A stretch of 37,149 nt of DNA. Source: an uncultured Oscillospiraceae bacterium (GTDB taxonomy: Bacteria > Bacillota_A > Clostridia > Oscillospirales > Acutalibacteraceae). Shown one piece after another: positions 14,413-21,837 of the stretch (position 1 is the stretch's first letter; each line of letters begins with the position of its first letter). The stretch spans positions 1-37,149 of the forward strand of contig CAJUNS010000025.1 in the NCBI GenBank assembly GCA_910587995.1, given 5' to 3'. Position numbers and translations under genes: made by a program. Under the pieces are notes generated by a model. The model was not told the DNA's origin, searched no databases, and worked only from the letters and a program-made list of their open reading frames with translations.

Positions 14413-15078
14413 ATGAACAGAAAAGCTAAAAAGCTTATCGCCCGCCTGTTCTGTTTTGTGTTGCCGCCTAATATGGCTGCTCCCGCGCTTGCCCAAAATA
14501 TCAAAGAAGACGGTATACCACAAGAAGTGATTTCCCGACTAGATTCCAAAAGTGCCATAAAAGAAGCGGGTTCGACGAGGTTTATAAAGCTCTTGGCCAT
14601 TATTCTACTCCTGTCGCTCGCCGCCCTACACCTCTACAACAGCCTGCCCTATATGCCGCCCCTTCTGCGGCATCCCCTGGTAACCGGACTGGAGACGCGC
14701 CTTATGATGGACTGCCCGGTTAAGAGCGTCTCCACCTTTTACCGCCGGGACCAGTGTGTGCAGGTCCAGGTAGAGCTTTGGTACGGCGGGGAGGAGGCTG
14801 TGCTGGATATCTTTGCCACGGCCCGGGAATTCCTTTTGGAAAACGACGCCGCCAGCCAGTGGGAAGCCCTGGCCTCCCCCTATGCCAGCCTGGAGCTGAA
14901 CGTCTCCGGGCCCGGCGGGCTCCTGGATTTTTCCCACTACTCCTTTACCTCAGGATATTATTGGGAGAATTACAATTCCGCCAAAAGCTCCTACACCTAC
15001 AACGGCTTTTCCGGGTGGACAGGCGTGCGCCACGCCAACGGCAGGGAGACGCCTATTTGCTTGGACGGGCCGGAATAA
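14413..15078 (+). CDS. Uncharacterised single-pass membrane protein, paralogue of the next gene
   Basis: The 221-residue protein is not a family I recognise. It has a hydrophilic N-terminal stretch (about 1-55), one transmembrane helix (about 57-78, FIKLLAIILLLSLAALHLY) and an extracytoplasmic domain ending in YNSAKSSYTYNGFSGWTG near the C-terminus. The same closing pattern (YNSGRDPSDYTYDGYSRWVG) is found in the following lipoprotein, and both have a STFYRR/VELFYY-type strand early in the domain, so I read them as tandem duplicates. GAGGG lies about 6 bases before the ATG. The gap to the next gene is 25 bases, so the pair and ppa appear to form an operon. Confidence 0.75.
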   Translation: MNRKAKKLIARLFCFVLPPNMAAPALAQNIKEDGIPQEVISRLDSKSAIKEAGSTRFIKLLAIILLLSLAALHLYNSLPYMPPLLRHPLVTGLETRLMMDCPVKSVSTFYRRDQCVQVQVELWYGGEEAVLDIFATAREFLLENDAASQWEALASPYASLELNVSGPGGLLDFSHYSFTSGYYWENYNSAKSSYTYNGFSGWTGVRHANGRETPICLDGPE

Positions 15079-15103
15079 TCTGCCTGTAAGGGAGGCGGTT
15101 CCA

Positions 15104-15730
15104 TTGCGCAAACGCATCCTCGCCCCCACACGCCTACGCAGGCCACTGCTTTGCCTTGCGGTGGCGCTGTGCACGCTGCTGCTTTCGGGCTGCCAGCAGC
15201 GTGTGCCCCTGCGCCTACCCGGACTGGGCGCTTTAAAAACCCAACTGCTGGAAAGCCTTCCAGACATCGACCGGGTAGAGCTCTTCTATTATTCGGGCAG
15301 CCGGAACGTGGTCATCCAGCTCACCGGGGAATACATCTCGGACGAAACCGCCTGTTCCGCTGTGTTGATCGTTCGGGAGACGTTTATTCAAAAGGATATT
15401 CAAGAGAAGCTTCAGGAGGAATTACACTTCACACCCAGTTTTGGCCCTGAGGTGTATGTGGACCTCTACGACCCCAATTGGAGCTATTATTTGCTGACCA
15501 ATAACGATGAGGAAGCCCAGCACTGGAAATATTCCTTTTGGGGCCGGTACAACCTGGAAATATATAACTCCGGCCGCGACCCATCGGACTATACGTATGA
15601 TGGATATTCCCGATGGGTGGGGAACCAGTTTTTTACCGGCTGGCAGCGGGCCATTTCCATGGAAGAAATTGAACGGACCGGCTCTTTGACTCCCCAAAAA
15701 ACAACCACAGAAAGCGAGGCGTCCTCATGA
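15104..15730 (+). CDS. Uncharacterised lipoprotein, paralogue of the previous gene
   Basis: The 208-residue protein begins with a basic n-region, a hydrophobic core and the lipobox LLSGC (about residues 25-29), so it should be lipidated and anchored outside the membrane. The domain that follows resembles that of the preceding protein, especially the aromatic C-terminal YTYDGYSRWVG. The start is TTG at 15104 with GGAGG upstream. Its TGA stop overlaps the ATG of the pyrophosphatase gene (ATGA at 15727-15730), which implies translational coupling. The function is unknown. Confidence 0.78.
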   Translation: MRKRILAPTRLRRPLLCLAVALCTLLLSGCQQRVPLRLPGLGALKTQLLESLPDIDRVELFYYSGSRNVVIQLTGEYISDETACSAVLIVRETFIQKDIQEKLQEELHFTPSFGPEVYVDLYDPNWSYYLLTNNDEEAQHWKYSFWGRYNLEIYNSGRDPSDYTYDGYSRWVGNQFFTGWQRAISMEEIERTGSLTPQKTTTESEASS

Positions 15731-16263
15731 ACATCTGGCACGACATTTCCCCTAAGCGCATTAAGTCCGATGACTTTTACGCTGTCATCGAGATCAGCAA
15801 GGGCAGCAAGTCCAAGTATGAGCTGGACAAGGAGACCGGCATCCTAAAGCTGGACCGGGTGCTCTACACCTCCACCCACTACCCGGCCAACTATGGGTTC
15901 ATCCCCCGCACCTACGCCAACGACGGGGACCCCCTGGACGTGCTGGTGCTCTGCTCGGAGAACATCATTCCCATGTCCCTGGTGCGCTGTTATCCCATCG
16001 GCGTCATTATTATGGACGACAGCGGCAAAGAGGACGAAAAAATCATCGCCATCCCCTTTGACGACCCCACCTACAACAGCTATAAAAGCATCTCCCAGCT
16101 GCCTCCCCACATTTTTGAGGAGATGCGCCACTTCTTCAAGGTGTATAAGCAGCTGGAAAGCGACAAATTTACCGAAATCAGCGAGGCGCGGGGCCCGGAC
16201 GAGGCCAAAGCCGTGATTGACGCCTGCCTGGACAAATATCTCAACGACTTCTGCAAAGCCTGA
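15727..16263 (+). CDS. ppa: Inorganic pyrophosphatase, family I
   Basis: The 178-residue soluble enzyme hydrolyses pyrophosphate to two phosphates, pulling biosynthetic reactions forward. It shows the family I signature DGDPLDVLV (metal-binding aspartates), the upstream YPANYGFIPRTY and the Lys/Asp-rich DDSGKEDEKIIAIPFDDP. The length is normal for prokaryotic enzymes. Its start overlaps the stop of the upstream lipoprotein gene by the ATGA arrangement, an unexpected coupling between a housekeeping enzyme and envelope proteins of unknown role. Confidence 0.96.
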   Translation: MNIWHDISPKRIKSDDFYAVIEISKGSKSKYELDKETGILKLDRVLYTSTHYPANYGFIPRTYANDGDPLDVLVLCSENIIPMSLVRCYPIGVIIMDDSGKEDEKIIAIPFDDPTYNSYKSISQLPPHIFEEMRHFFKVYKQLESDKFTEISEARGPDEAKAVIDACLDKYLNDFCKA

Positions 16264-16348
16264 GGCCAAGCTTTTTCACCTTCTTTGCAACCTTTTCAAA
16301 GTTTTGGGATTCCTATCCATAGGAGCCCTTTGAAAGGAGTTGGAAGCT

Positions 16349-17158
16349 GTGAAAAAATTAGCCGCCCTATCCTGCGCCTTTATGCTCTGCCTGCTGGCCG
16401 CCTGCGGCGGGGACTCTGGGGAGGCGCTGGACCCGTCCAGCCAAAACCTGCCCTCGCTGGTGGTAACTCCTCCCCCGGAAATTCAGCCCTCCACCACCGT
16501 CTCTTCTGACCCGGAGTGCCTTTGGGAGTCCGCCAAGCTCATCCAGGCAGGGGACGGGGATGCCGTTGCCGTAATGGAAGAGGGAACCCTCGTGGCCTTC
16601 GCCCTGCCGGAGAAGATTTCCTTTGAACCGGACCTGGGGGACCAGCTGAAACCCGGCATGACGGTGGACGTGGCTTACGATGGCAGGATGACCCGGAGCT
16701 ACCCCGGGCAAATCAACCCGGAAGAGCTGCGGGTAAAAGCCTATGATAGCGGCCTCATTAGCCTGTATTACCAAATGCTGGAAGACCTGTACAGTGAGGT
16801 CGCCAGCGAGCTGGGCGGTACCTGCGCTTACTTCGGCTTTGACCTGACCGGTTTGGAAGGCTTAACCTCCCCGGAGCAGCAGGCCCTGGGCTGGGCCTTT
16901 GCCACTGCCCACAACAGCGCTCCCCTGTATGGAACCATCCAGGAGCTGGGAGAACAGGGCTACATTGACCTGGAAGACCTGTTCTGGGAGGACGGGCTGC
17001 ATTTCGAGATAAAGGCCAGCGATGTTTCCGAGAAGCGCTTCACCCTGGAATGCACCCGCTGGAAAGGCGGCCTAGGAGCCAGCGGGTATAAAGTGGCCGT
17101 AGAGAAAAAGGACGGAATCTGGACAGCCGCTGAACCCAGCGAATTCTGGATCTCTTAA
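16349..17158 (+). CDS. Uncharacterised lipoprotein
   Basis: The 269-residue protein starts MKKLAALSCAFMLCLLAACGG: a short basic n-region, a hydrophobic core and lipobox LLAAC. After a Ser/Pro linker comes a small domain (about 55-125) ending in VDVAYDGRMTRSYPGQI, which resembles DUF3221-like OB-type modules. A C-terminal domain (about 130-269) is of a kind I cannot name. The GTG at 16349 has AAAGGAG with a 9-base gap; the TTG nine bases earlier overlaps the RBS and is rejected. It lies 85 bases after ppa with no clear promoter of its own, and a perfect bidirectional terminator follows. Confidence 0.8.
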   Translation: MKKLAALSCAFMLCLLAACGGDSGEALDPSSQNLPSLVVTPPPEIQPSTTVSSDPECLWESAKLIQAGDGDAVAVMEEGTLVAFALPEKISFEPDLGDQLKPGMTVDVAYDGRMTRSYPGQINPEELRVKAYDSGLISLYYQMLEDLYSEVASELGGTCAYFGFDLTGLEGLTSPEQQALGWAFATAHNSAPLYGTIQELGEQGYIDLEDLFWEDGLHFEIKASDVSEKRFTLECTRWKGGLGASGYKVAVEKKDGIWTAAEPSEFWIS

Positions 17159-17171
17159 GCTTATGCCAACA

Positions 17172-17209
17172 AAAACGAAGAGTATCTCGTTTGAGATACT
17201 CTTCGTTTT
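17172..17209. terminator. Bidirectional intrinsic terminator between convergent genes
   Basis: A perfect 17-bp stem (17172-17188 with 17193-17209) closes on a GTTT loop and has AAAA on one side and TTTT on the other. It can stop transcription from the lipoprotein gene on the plus strand and from sigG on the minus strand. Confidence 0.92.
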
Positions 17210-17218
17210 CTGCATGGG

Positions 17219-17989
17219 CTAGGCCCGTATTTCCGCTTTGATTTTCCCCAGCGCGCCCTTTTCCAGCCGGGACACCTGGGCCTGGGAGATGCCCACCTGG
17301 CCTGCCACCTCCATCTGGGTTTTACCCTCTAAAAAGCGCATGGAGAGAATGCGCTTTTCCCGGCCGCTGAGATTGTGAATGGCCTGCTTTACGGCAATCT
17401 CTTCCAGCCACTCCTCGTCGTCGCCGCCGCCCACCTGGTCCATAATATACACCGCGTCCCCTCCATCGGAGAAGGTGGGCTCATAGAGGCTCACCGGCTC
17501 CACAATGGCCTCCAGGGCCACCACTACGTCCTCCCTGCGCAGCTCTAAGGCCAGGGCGATCTCCTCCACGGTGGGCTCCCGGCCTTTGTCGGCGGTTAGG
17601 CGCTCTTTGCACTGAATGGCCTTGTAGGCTGTGTCCCGCATGGACCGGCTGACCCGGACGGAATTGTTGTCCCGCAAAAAGCGGCGCACTTCACCGATGA
17701 TCATCGGCACGCCGTAGGTGGAAAACTGCACGCCCTGGCTCACGTCAAAGTGGTCGATGGCTTTCATGAGGCCGATGCAGCCCACCTGGAACAGGTCGTC
17801 GGGGTTTTCGCCCCGGTTGCCAAAGCGCTGTATGACGCTGAGGACCAGCCGCAGGTTGCCTGCAATGAGCTTTTCCCTGGCCTCTTTGTCCCCGTCGTGG
17901 CTGCGGATGAGCAGTTCCCGCATTTCCTCGCTTTTAAGCACCTTTAGTTTGGCGGTGTTCACGCCGCATATTTCCACTTTGCCTTGCAT
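17219..17989 (-). CDS. sigG: RNA polymerase sporulation sigma factor SigG
   Basis: The 256-residue sigma factor directs late forespore transcription. It begins with the SigG hallmark KVEICGVNTAKLKVLKSEEM, followed by region 2 (GNLRLVLSVIQRF, DLFQVGCIGLMKAIDHFD, FSTYGVPMIIGEVRRFLRD), region 3 and region 4 with the helix-turn-helix TQMEVAGQVGISQAQVSRLE. GGAGG lies about 8 bases before the ATG at 17989. The region upstream is rich in hairpins, and I could not pick out a convincing SigF/SigG-type promoter by eye. It marks the organism as a spore former. Confidence 0.96.
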   Translation of the reverse strand: MQGKVEICGVNTAKLKVLKSEEMRELLIRSHDGDKEAREKLIAGNLRLVLSVIQRFGNRGENPDDLFQVGCIGLMKAIDHFDVSQGVQFSTYGVPMIIGEVRRFLRDNNSVRVSRSMRDTAYKAIQCKERLTADKGREPTVEEIALALELRREDVVVALEAIVEPVSLYEPTFSDGGDAVYIMDQVGGGDDEEWLEEIAVKQAIHNLSGREKRILSMRFLEGKTQMEVAGQVGISQAQVSRLEKGALGKIKAEIRA

Positions 17990-18070
17990 AACAGATACCT
18001 CCGTCCTTTGGTTACGGTGGTATTCTCTGCATGTTCAGGGGGTTTTAAACGGGGGCTTTTTGGGCGGGCG

Positions 18071-18198
18071 GCAGGCAAAAGCCCCCCATATAGCGGTTTT
18101 TGCTATATGGGAGGCCTGCCAGGGAGAGAGAAATTTTTTTCCGCCCAAGGCGCTTTAGGGGCTCTGCCCCTAAAAACCCCGCAACCTTTGAAAAGGTT
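18071..18198. repeat. Cluster of inverted repeats upstream of sigG
   Basis: Three nested or adjacent hairpins are visible: GGCAGGC/GCCTGCC (18071-18077, 18114-18120) enclosing CCCATATAGC/GCTATATGGG (18086-18095, 18102-18111); TTTAGGGGC-TCT-GCCCCTAAA (18154-18174); and AACCTT-TGAA-AAGGTT (18183-18198). The GGGGC-TCT-GCCCC and AACCTT hairpins look like the dispersed intergenic repeats seen in related GC-rich Clostridia. That comparison is from memory, not a search. Confidence 0.55.
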
Positions 18199-18246
18199 GA
18201 CGAAACTTTTACTGTTTGTTCGCTTTTTACTCTTTATTTGGGCACT

Positions 18247-18281
18247 CAAAAAAAGAAGCCCCAGGGCATCGCCCAGGGCCT
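18247..18281 (-). terminator. Intrinsic terminator of the BlaI/BlaR1-type operon
   Basis: On the minus strand, a GC-rich hairpin (18258-18280, four plus three pairs around one mismatch, loop GAT) runs into CTTCTTTTTTT. It lies about 100 bases after the small ORF at 18377-18508. Confidence 0.6.
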
Positions 18282-18376
18282 TTTCACCGCCGCCAGCTGG
18301 CAGCGTTTCCATGCGGTGCATAGGAGAAACTTCGCTACACAAAATGGCGAATTGTTTTTTCAAAATAATAAAGAGC

Positions 18377-18508
18377 TTAGTTTAGGTCAATCCAATAAGG
18401 GTCAACCCAATAGCCTCTGGTCTCGTTCCAGCGGCGGATTTGGTACTTTCCCTGATAGATTCTTGTTTTAACTACAATGACATCCGCTAAGGGCATGATT
18501 CCGTCCAT
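18377..18508 (-). CDS. 43-residue small protein, third gene of the BlaI/BlaR1-type operon
   Basis: A 44-codon frame starts at ATG 18508, four bases after the stop of the M56 peptidase gene, with AGAGGAG and a 7-base gap inside the end of that gene. The peptide begins MDGIMPLADVIVVK and ends in an aromatic, charged stretch, ETRGYWVDPYWIDLN. It has no transmembrane segment or signal peptide. Position, RBS quality and the terminator behind it argue that it is real and co-transcribed. I do not recognise the family; it could modulate the sensor or repressor. Confidence 0.7.
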   Translation of the reverse strand: MDGIMPLADVIVVKTRIYQGKYQIRRWNETRGYWVDPYWIDLN

Positions 18509-18512
18509 ATTC

Positions 18513-19673
18513 TTACTCCTCTCTTATTTCAAATCCCTCTGAAATTAGTATTTCAAGAGCAGAACTTTTAAGATCTGAGATGGTTTCGCCACTTTCTAGG
18601 ATCAACGAATATTTTCCATTCTTATCTTTAACAATGTAAGCTCCATCTATGGCATAATTGCCAACCGAACTATCTGTATAAATGTCCTCCATAGGCGGGT
18701 CGAAAGCTGATTGGAACACAAAAGAATAGGAGAAAACAAAAAATGCCACCGCCATTGCCCAAAAGGAGGTCTGGCCTACCCAGCCCACCGGAAGCGCCGC
18801 CTGGGTAATCAGCTCAAACCTCTCCCGGACGTCCATTCCCTTCTTTTGCTGAAACACCAGGCCTGTGGCTAGAATCTCCGAGGGTTCACAGTCCAAAATA
18901 ACCCGGTCCTTCAGCACCCGCACAATGGCCAGCAAATAGGCCAGCCGCTCTTTTTTGCAAAAAAACTGGGTGGCTTTTACGTCGCACTTAATCTCCAAAA
19001 TCTGCGCTACATCCCGTTTTAGCAGGTGCACCGCCGGGTTCCACCAGAACACGCAGCAAAACAGCCGGACCAAAAACTTGACCGTTAAATCCCGGTTGCA
19101 AAAGTGCGTGTACTCGTGCTTGAGGATGTAATACATCTCCTCCCGGGTGTAATCTCCAGCCGGAAGGTAGATGCGCTTTCGAAGCAGCCCCGCGCCCATA
19201 GGCATGTTCAGGCTTGGGCAAATGCACACGTCTACCGCGGGAGCGCGCAAAGACTCTTTTTTCACGCGCTCCAAAACCTGGTCGGCAAAGGCGTTCCGGT
19301 TTGGAGCAAACCGGGCCAGCTTGCGCCCCACCTGGATGTTGTTCCAGAGGAACTGTACCAGCAGAACAGCGGAAACCGCCATCCATATGCCGCACAAAAT
19401 CCCCCACAGCGCTACGCGGGCATCTCCAACGGGAATGCGCGTGCAGGCTGCCTCATAAACCCGGCTGTAAAAACTGCGCAGCCCAACCGGCGCCGTAAAA
19501 GGCAGCTCCAGCACAAACACCGTTCGAAAAAAGCAGAGCGCGTACAGCAAAAGCAGGGTGTGCACCCCAAAGGACCTGAGAAAAAACGGGCGGTTTCGCA
19601 GCAAATGAATGGCCGCGATGAATAGGACACTAAACAGCACCGACATGGCAAAGGAAAAAATCGTCACGTTCAC
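18513..19673 (-). CDS. M56 family (BlaR1-like) membrane zinc peptidase
   Basis: The 386-residue protein has about four transmembrane helices and a cytoplasmic gluzincin domain with the zinc motif HEYTH (H186-H190) and a downstream LEIKCD that fits the third ligand. BlaR1/MecR1 proteins cleave or inactivate a BlaI-type repressor when an extracellular sensor binds ligand. Here the sensor part after the last helix (about 300-320) is only about 60 residues, not the roughly 250-residue penicillin-binding domain of true BlaR1, so the signal is unknown and unlikely to be a beta-lactam. Its ATG overlaps the stop of the repressor gene by four bases. Confidence 0.88.
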   Translation of the reverse strand: MNVTIFSFAMSVLFSVLFIAAIHLLRNRPFFLRSFGVHTLLLLYALCFFRTVFVLELPFTAPVGLRSFYSRVYEAACTRIPVGDARVALWGILCGIWMAVSAVLLVQFLWNNIQVGRKLARFAPNRNAFADQVLERVKKESLRAPAVDVCICPSLNMPMGAGLLRKRIYLPAGDYTREEMYYILKHEYTHFCNRDLTVKFLVRLFCCVFWWNPAVHLLKRDVAQILEIKCDVKATQFFCKKERLAYLLAIVRVLKDRVILDCEPSEILATGLVFQQKKGMDVRERFELITQAALPVGWVGQTSFWAMAVAFFVFSYSFVFQSAFDPPMEDIYTDSSVGNYAIDGAYIVKDKNGKYSLILESGETISDLKSSALEILISEGFEIREE

Positions 19674-20086
19674 CTGGCATCCTCGCCCCTTGTGCGGTAT
19701 TCCTCGATGATCGCTTCCAGCTCGTGGATCAGCGCCTGCATACCTTCACGGTCGCCCTTTTGAGCCATGGCAACCGCCTCAACCTCAACCATCTCACTGA
19801 CTTTGACGCCGCTGCGCTTTGCCAGATAGGTGAAGTACTCCCGCTTGGAAAACGTGGGCCGGAAGCGCCGGGCGTACCGGCTGCCCCGATGGTCCAGGTC
19901 ATGGAACTCCAAGGCGCCCTTGTCCTCTAACGAGCGGACAATGGCCCGCATGTAGTTGTCTGTCCAAGACTTGCCGCCAACGTTTTCCCAGGCCTCCAGC
20001 ATTTCCAGCACGCTAAGGGGCCTGTCCTGCTCCCAGAGAAAGATCATCACCTTCTCTTCGGCCTTGCTAAGCAAATACTCCTGCAA
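19670..20086 (-). CDS. BlaI/MecI/CopY family transcriptional repressor
   Basis: The 138-residue protein has an N-terminal winged helix (LSKAEEKVMIFLWEQDRPLSVLEML, then WTDNYMRAIVRSLEDKGAL) and a C-terminal dimerisation helix region where M56 peptidases normally cut. It probably represses its own operon. The start is TTG at 20086 with GGGAGG 7 bases away. It is coupled to the M56 gene by a four-base overlap. A strong promoter lies at 20155-20183, and a palindromic GTATATAC (20156-20163) covers its -10 as a possible operator half, though the classic TACA-TGTA dyad is not evident. Confidence 0.9.
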   Translation of the reverse strand: MQEYLLSKAEEKVMIFLWEQDRPLSVLEMLEAWENVGGKSWTDNYMRAIVRSLEDKGALEFHDLDHRGSRYARRFRPTFSKREYFTYLAKRSGVKVSEMVEVEAVAMAQKGDREGMQALIHELEAIIEEYRTRGEDAR

Positions 20087-20154
20087 AACTTCACCTCCCT
20101 TCTACCTGTAAACGGACACACGGCAGTGAAAAAACAACCGTGAGATTACTGCTA

Positions 20155-20183
20155 AGTATATACACAAACTGGTCTTTTGTCAA
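20155..20183 (-). promoter_or_regulatory. Promoter of the BlaI/BlaR1-type operon
   Basis: On the minus strand, TTGACA (20178-20183), a 17-base spacer and TATACT (20155-20160) match consensus closely. The palindrome GTATATAC at 20156-20163 overlaps the -10 and is a candidate repressor contact. Confidence 0.82.
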
Positions 20184-20245
20184 GAGTTTTCGCAAAAAAA
20201 GCAGACAATTGGCAAAACTTCCTTTTCACCCCCGCGGGGCCCGGC

Positions 20246-21709
20246 TCAGCGGCGCAAAACGCCCTTTACCCGGTAGCGGCAGTCGTACACCTGGCCGTAG
20301 GTTTTCATAAAGAGATCCCAGTCCGGCTGCACATACTGAATCTCCACATCGCAGAAATATTTCCGGCCATCTATGTCAATTTCGGTCCATCCATGGGGCA
20401 CAAAGCCGCTCCCCGTGTCAATCTCGCCAGAAACGCCCCAGGCCTGGAAGCCCATCTTCCGGGCCAGCATGGTTTCCAGCGCGGCAAAGCGGTAGCAGTT
20501 CCCCCTGCCGCTGCCAGTCATTTCCAGGGCCATTTCCTCTTCCCAGCCGGTTTGGCCCTCTTCTAAATAGCTGCCGCCCCGGTAGCCATAGTGGGTGGTC
20601 ACATACAGGTGCAGCCGGTGGAAGTTCTCCCAAAGGCTGTCCCCCTCCACCGTGTAGGTGCGGGCAATGGCAGAGAGCCGCCGGTCCAAAAGAGCGTCGC
20701 CGGTGGTGTATTTACCGTCGTCTCCAAAATACAGCAGGCCATCCTCCTGGTTCCGGACCCAGTGGCCCAGTCCGTCCACCTGGTAGAGTTCCCCATCAAT
20801 CAGATGATAGCCGGGCTCATGGGCCGCCGCGGGCACGGTATATCCGGCCCAAGTGGCGGGCTCCAAATGGCTGTGGTCCAGGGCGGCCTCCATCAGCTCA
20901 TAATAGGCCCAGTGATTGAGAGGCAGATCCAAAAACAGCAGCACTTTGCCATCTCTGTCCAGCAGGGCCTGATCCGGCGTGCGGCCCAGCACCCGGTTGA
21001 GAATGGCCACGGCCTCCGCCCTGGCAATGCCATTGTCCGGCCGGAAGCTTCCATCGCTGTAGCCCTTCACCCAGCCCCGAAGCCCGGCGGCGTTAAGCTC
21101 CTGGCGGGCCCAGCAGCCTTCGCCTACATCGGTAAACTGGTCCGGCGCGTCTGGGATGGCCGGGAAAAAGCGGGAGAGAATCACCACAAATTCGCTGCGG
21201 GTGATGCCGCCTCCGGGCCGGAAGCACCCATCCTCATAGCCCCGCAGCGCGCCCATCTCCGCCAGGGCCAAAACCTGGGGGCCGTACCAGGCGTCCGGCT
21301 GCACGTCGGAGAATCCAGCGCTTCCGGTGGCTTCGGGCTCATACTCCAACAAAGAGTAGATCATGCAGGCCGCCTCTCCCCGGGTCAGCAGCCCCTCCGG
21401 ACGCACCAGGTCTCCGCTGCCGCGCAGATAAACCCGGTGTTCCTCCTGTTCCAGCCCAGGGACCAGAGAGGGGCCGGGGTCCGGCTCGGACGTTGGCTCA
21501 GGCTCGGGCTCGGGTGTGGGGTCCGCGGGTTCCTCTGGAGCGGCGGTGGGGGTCGCTTCCTCCAAGGGAGCGGACTCCCCGGATTCCTCGCTGGGGGCGG
21601 CTTCCTCCACAGCGGGCGGTAAGGGGGCCTCTTCCGCGGCGGAGGCCAAAACCGGCAGGGCCGTTAGGGTCAAGGCCAAAAAGGCGGCGGTGATCAAGGT
21701 TTTTTTCAT
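20246..21709 (-). CDS. S-layer-homology and transglutaminase-like surface protein
   Basis: The 487-residue exported protein has a signal peptide (about 1-24), an acidic Pro/Glu-rich spacer (about 25-90) and three SLH modules (about 95-275; e.g. GFSDVQPDAWYGPQV, GYSDGSFRPDNGIARAEAV) that normally bind pyruvylated wall polymers. A middle region follows, with GELYQVDGLGHWVRN, and then a transglutaminase-like domain with candidate triad C405 (GRGNCYRFA), H439 (PHGWTE) and D454 (YFCDVE). Such domains act as cysteine proteases, amidases or cross-linkers; which one applies here is not evident. AAAGGAG with an 8-base gap supports the ATG at 21709. It is a monocistronic minus-strand gene following the ABC pair. 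Confidence 0.9.
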   Translation of the reverse strand: MKKTLITAAFLALTLTALPVLASAAEEAPLPPAVEEAAPSEESGESAPLEEATPTAAPEEPADPTPEPEPEPTSEPDPGPSLVPGLEQEEHRVYLRGSGDLVRPEGLLTRGEAACMIYSLLEYEPEATGSAGFSDVQPDAWYGPQVLALAEMGALRGYEDGCFRPGGGITRSEFVVILSRFFPAIPDAPDQFTDVGEGCWARQELNAAGLRGWVKGYSDGSFRPDNGIARAEAVAILNRVLGRTPDQALLDRDGKVLLFLDLPLNHWAYYELMEAALDHSHLEPATWAGYTVPAAAHEPGYHLIDGELYQVDGLGHWVRNQEDGLLYFGDDGKYTTGDALLDRRLSAIARTYTVEGDSLWENFHRLHLYVTTHYGYRGGSYLEEGQTGWEEEMALEMTGSGRGNCYRFAALETMLARKMGFQAWGVSGEIDTGSGFVPHGWTEIDIDGRKYFCDVEIQYVQPDWDLFMKTYGQVYDCRYRVKGVLRR

Positions 21710-21837
21710 GGGTGTCTCTCCTTTTGTGTCTGATTTTTGAAGCGGCGGAAAGGGGACTTAAGGAGACTGCCTTGCCCGCCGGGTCTCCCAGCTGTTCTAT
21801 ATATAATAGAAAGAGAACGGGGCACGGGTCCGGTCCA

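Larger units (their letters stand above)
17990..18376. other. Gene-free stretch between sigG and the BlaI/BlaR1-type operon
   Basis: It contains the inverted-repeat cluster (18071-18198) and a minus-strand terminator (18247-18281). A minus-strand frame of 86 codons (18103-18363) runs through all of these hairpins and has no RBS; I treat it as repeat-derived and non-coding. Confidence 0.6.

Noticed and set aside
18103..18363. 86-codon minus-strand frame upstream of sigG
   Set aside because: It crosses a terminator and several hairpins, has no RBS, and appears to be translated repeat sequence.
18513..20086. Beta-lactam resistance regulatory system
   Set aside because: The M56 protein lacks the penicillin-binding sensor domain and no beta-lactamase or PBP2a-like gene is nearby, so a resistance role is not supported.
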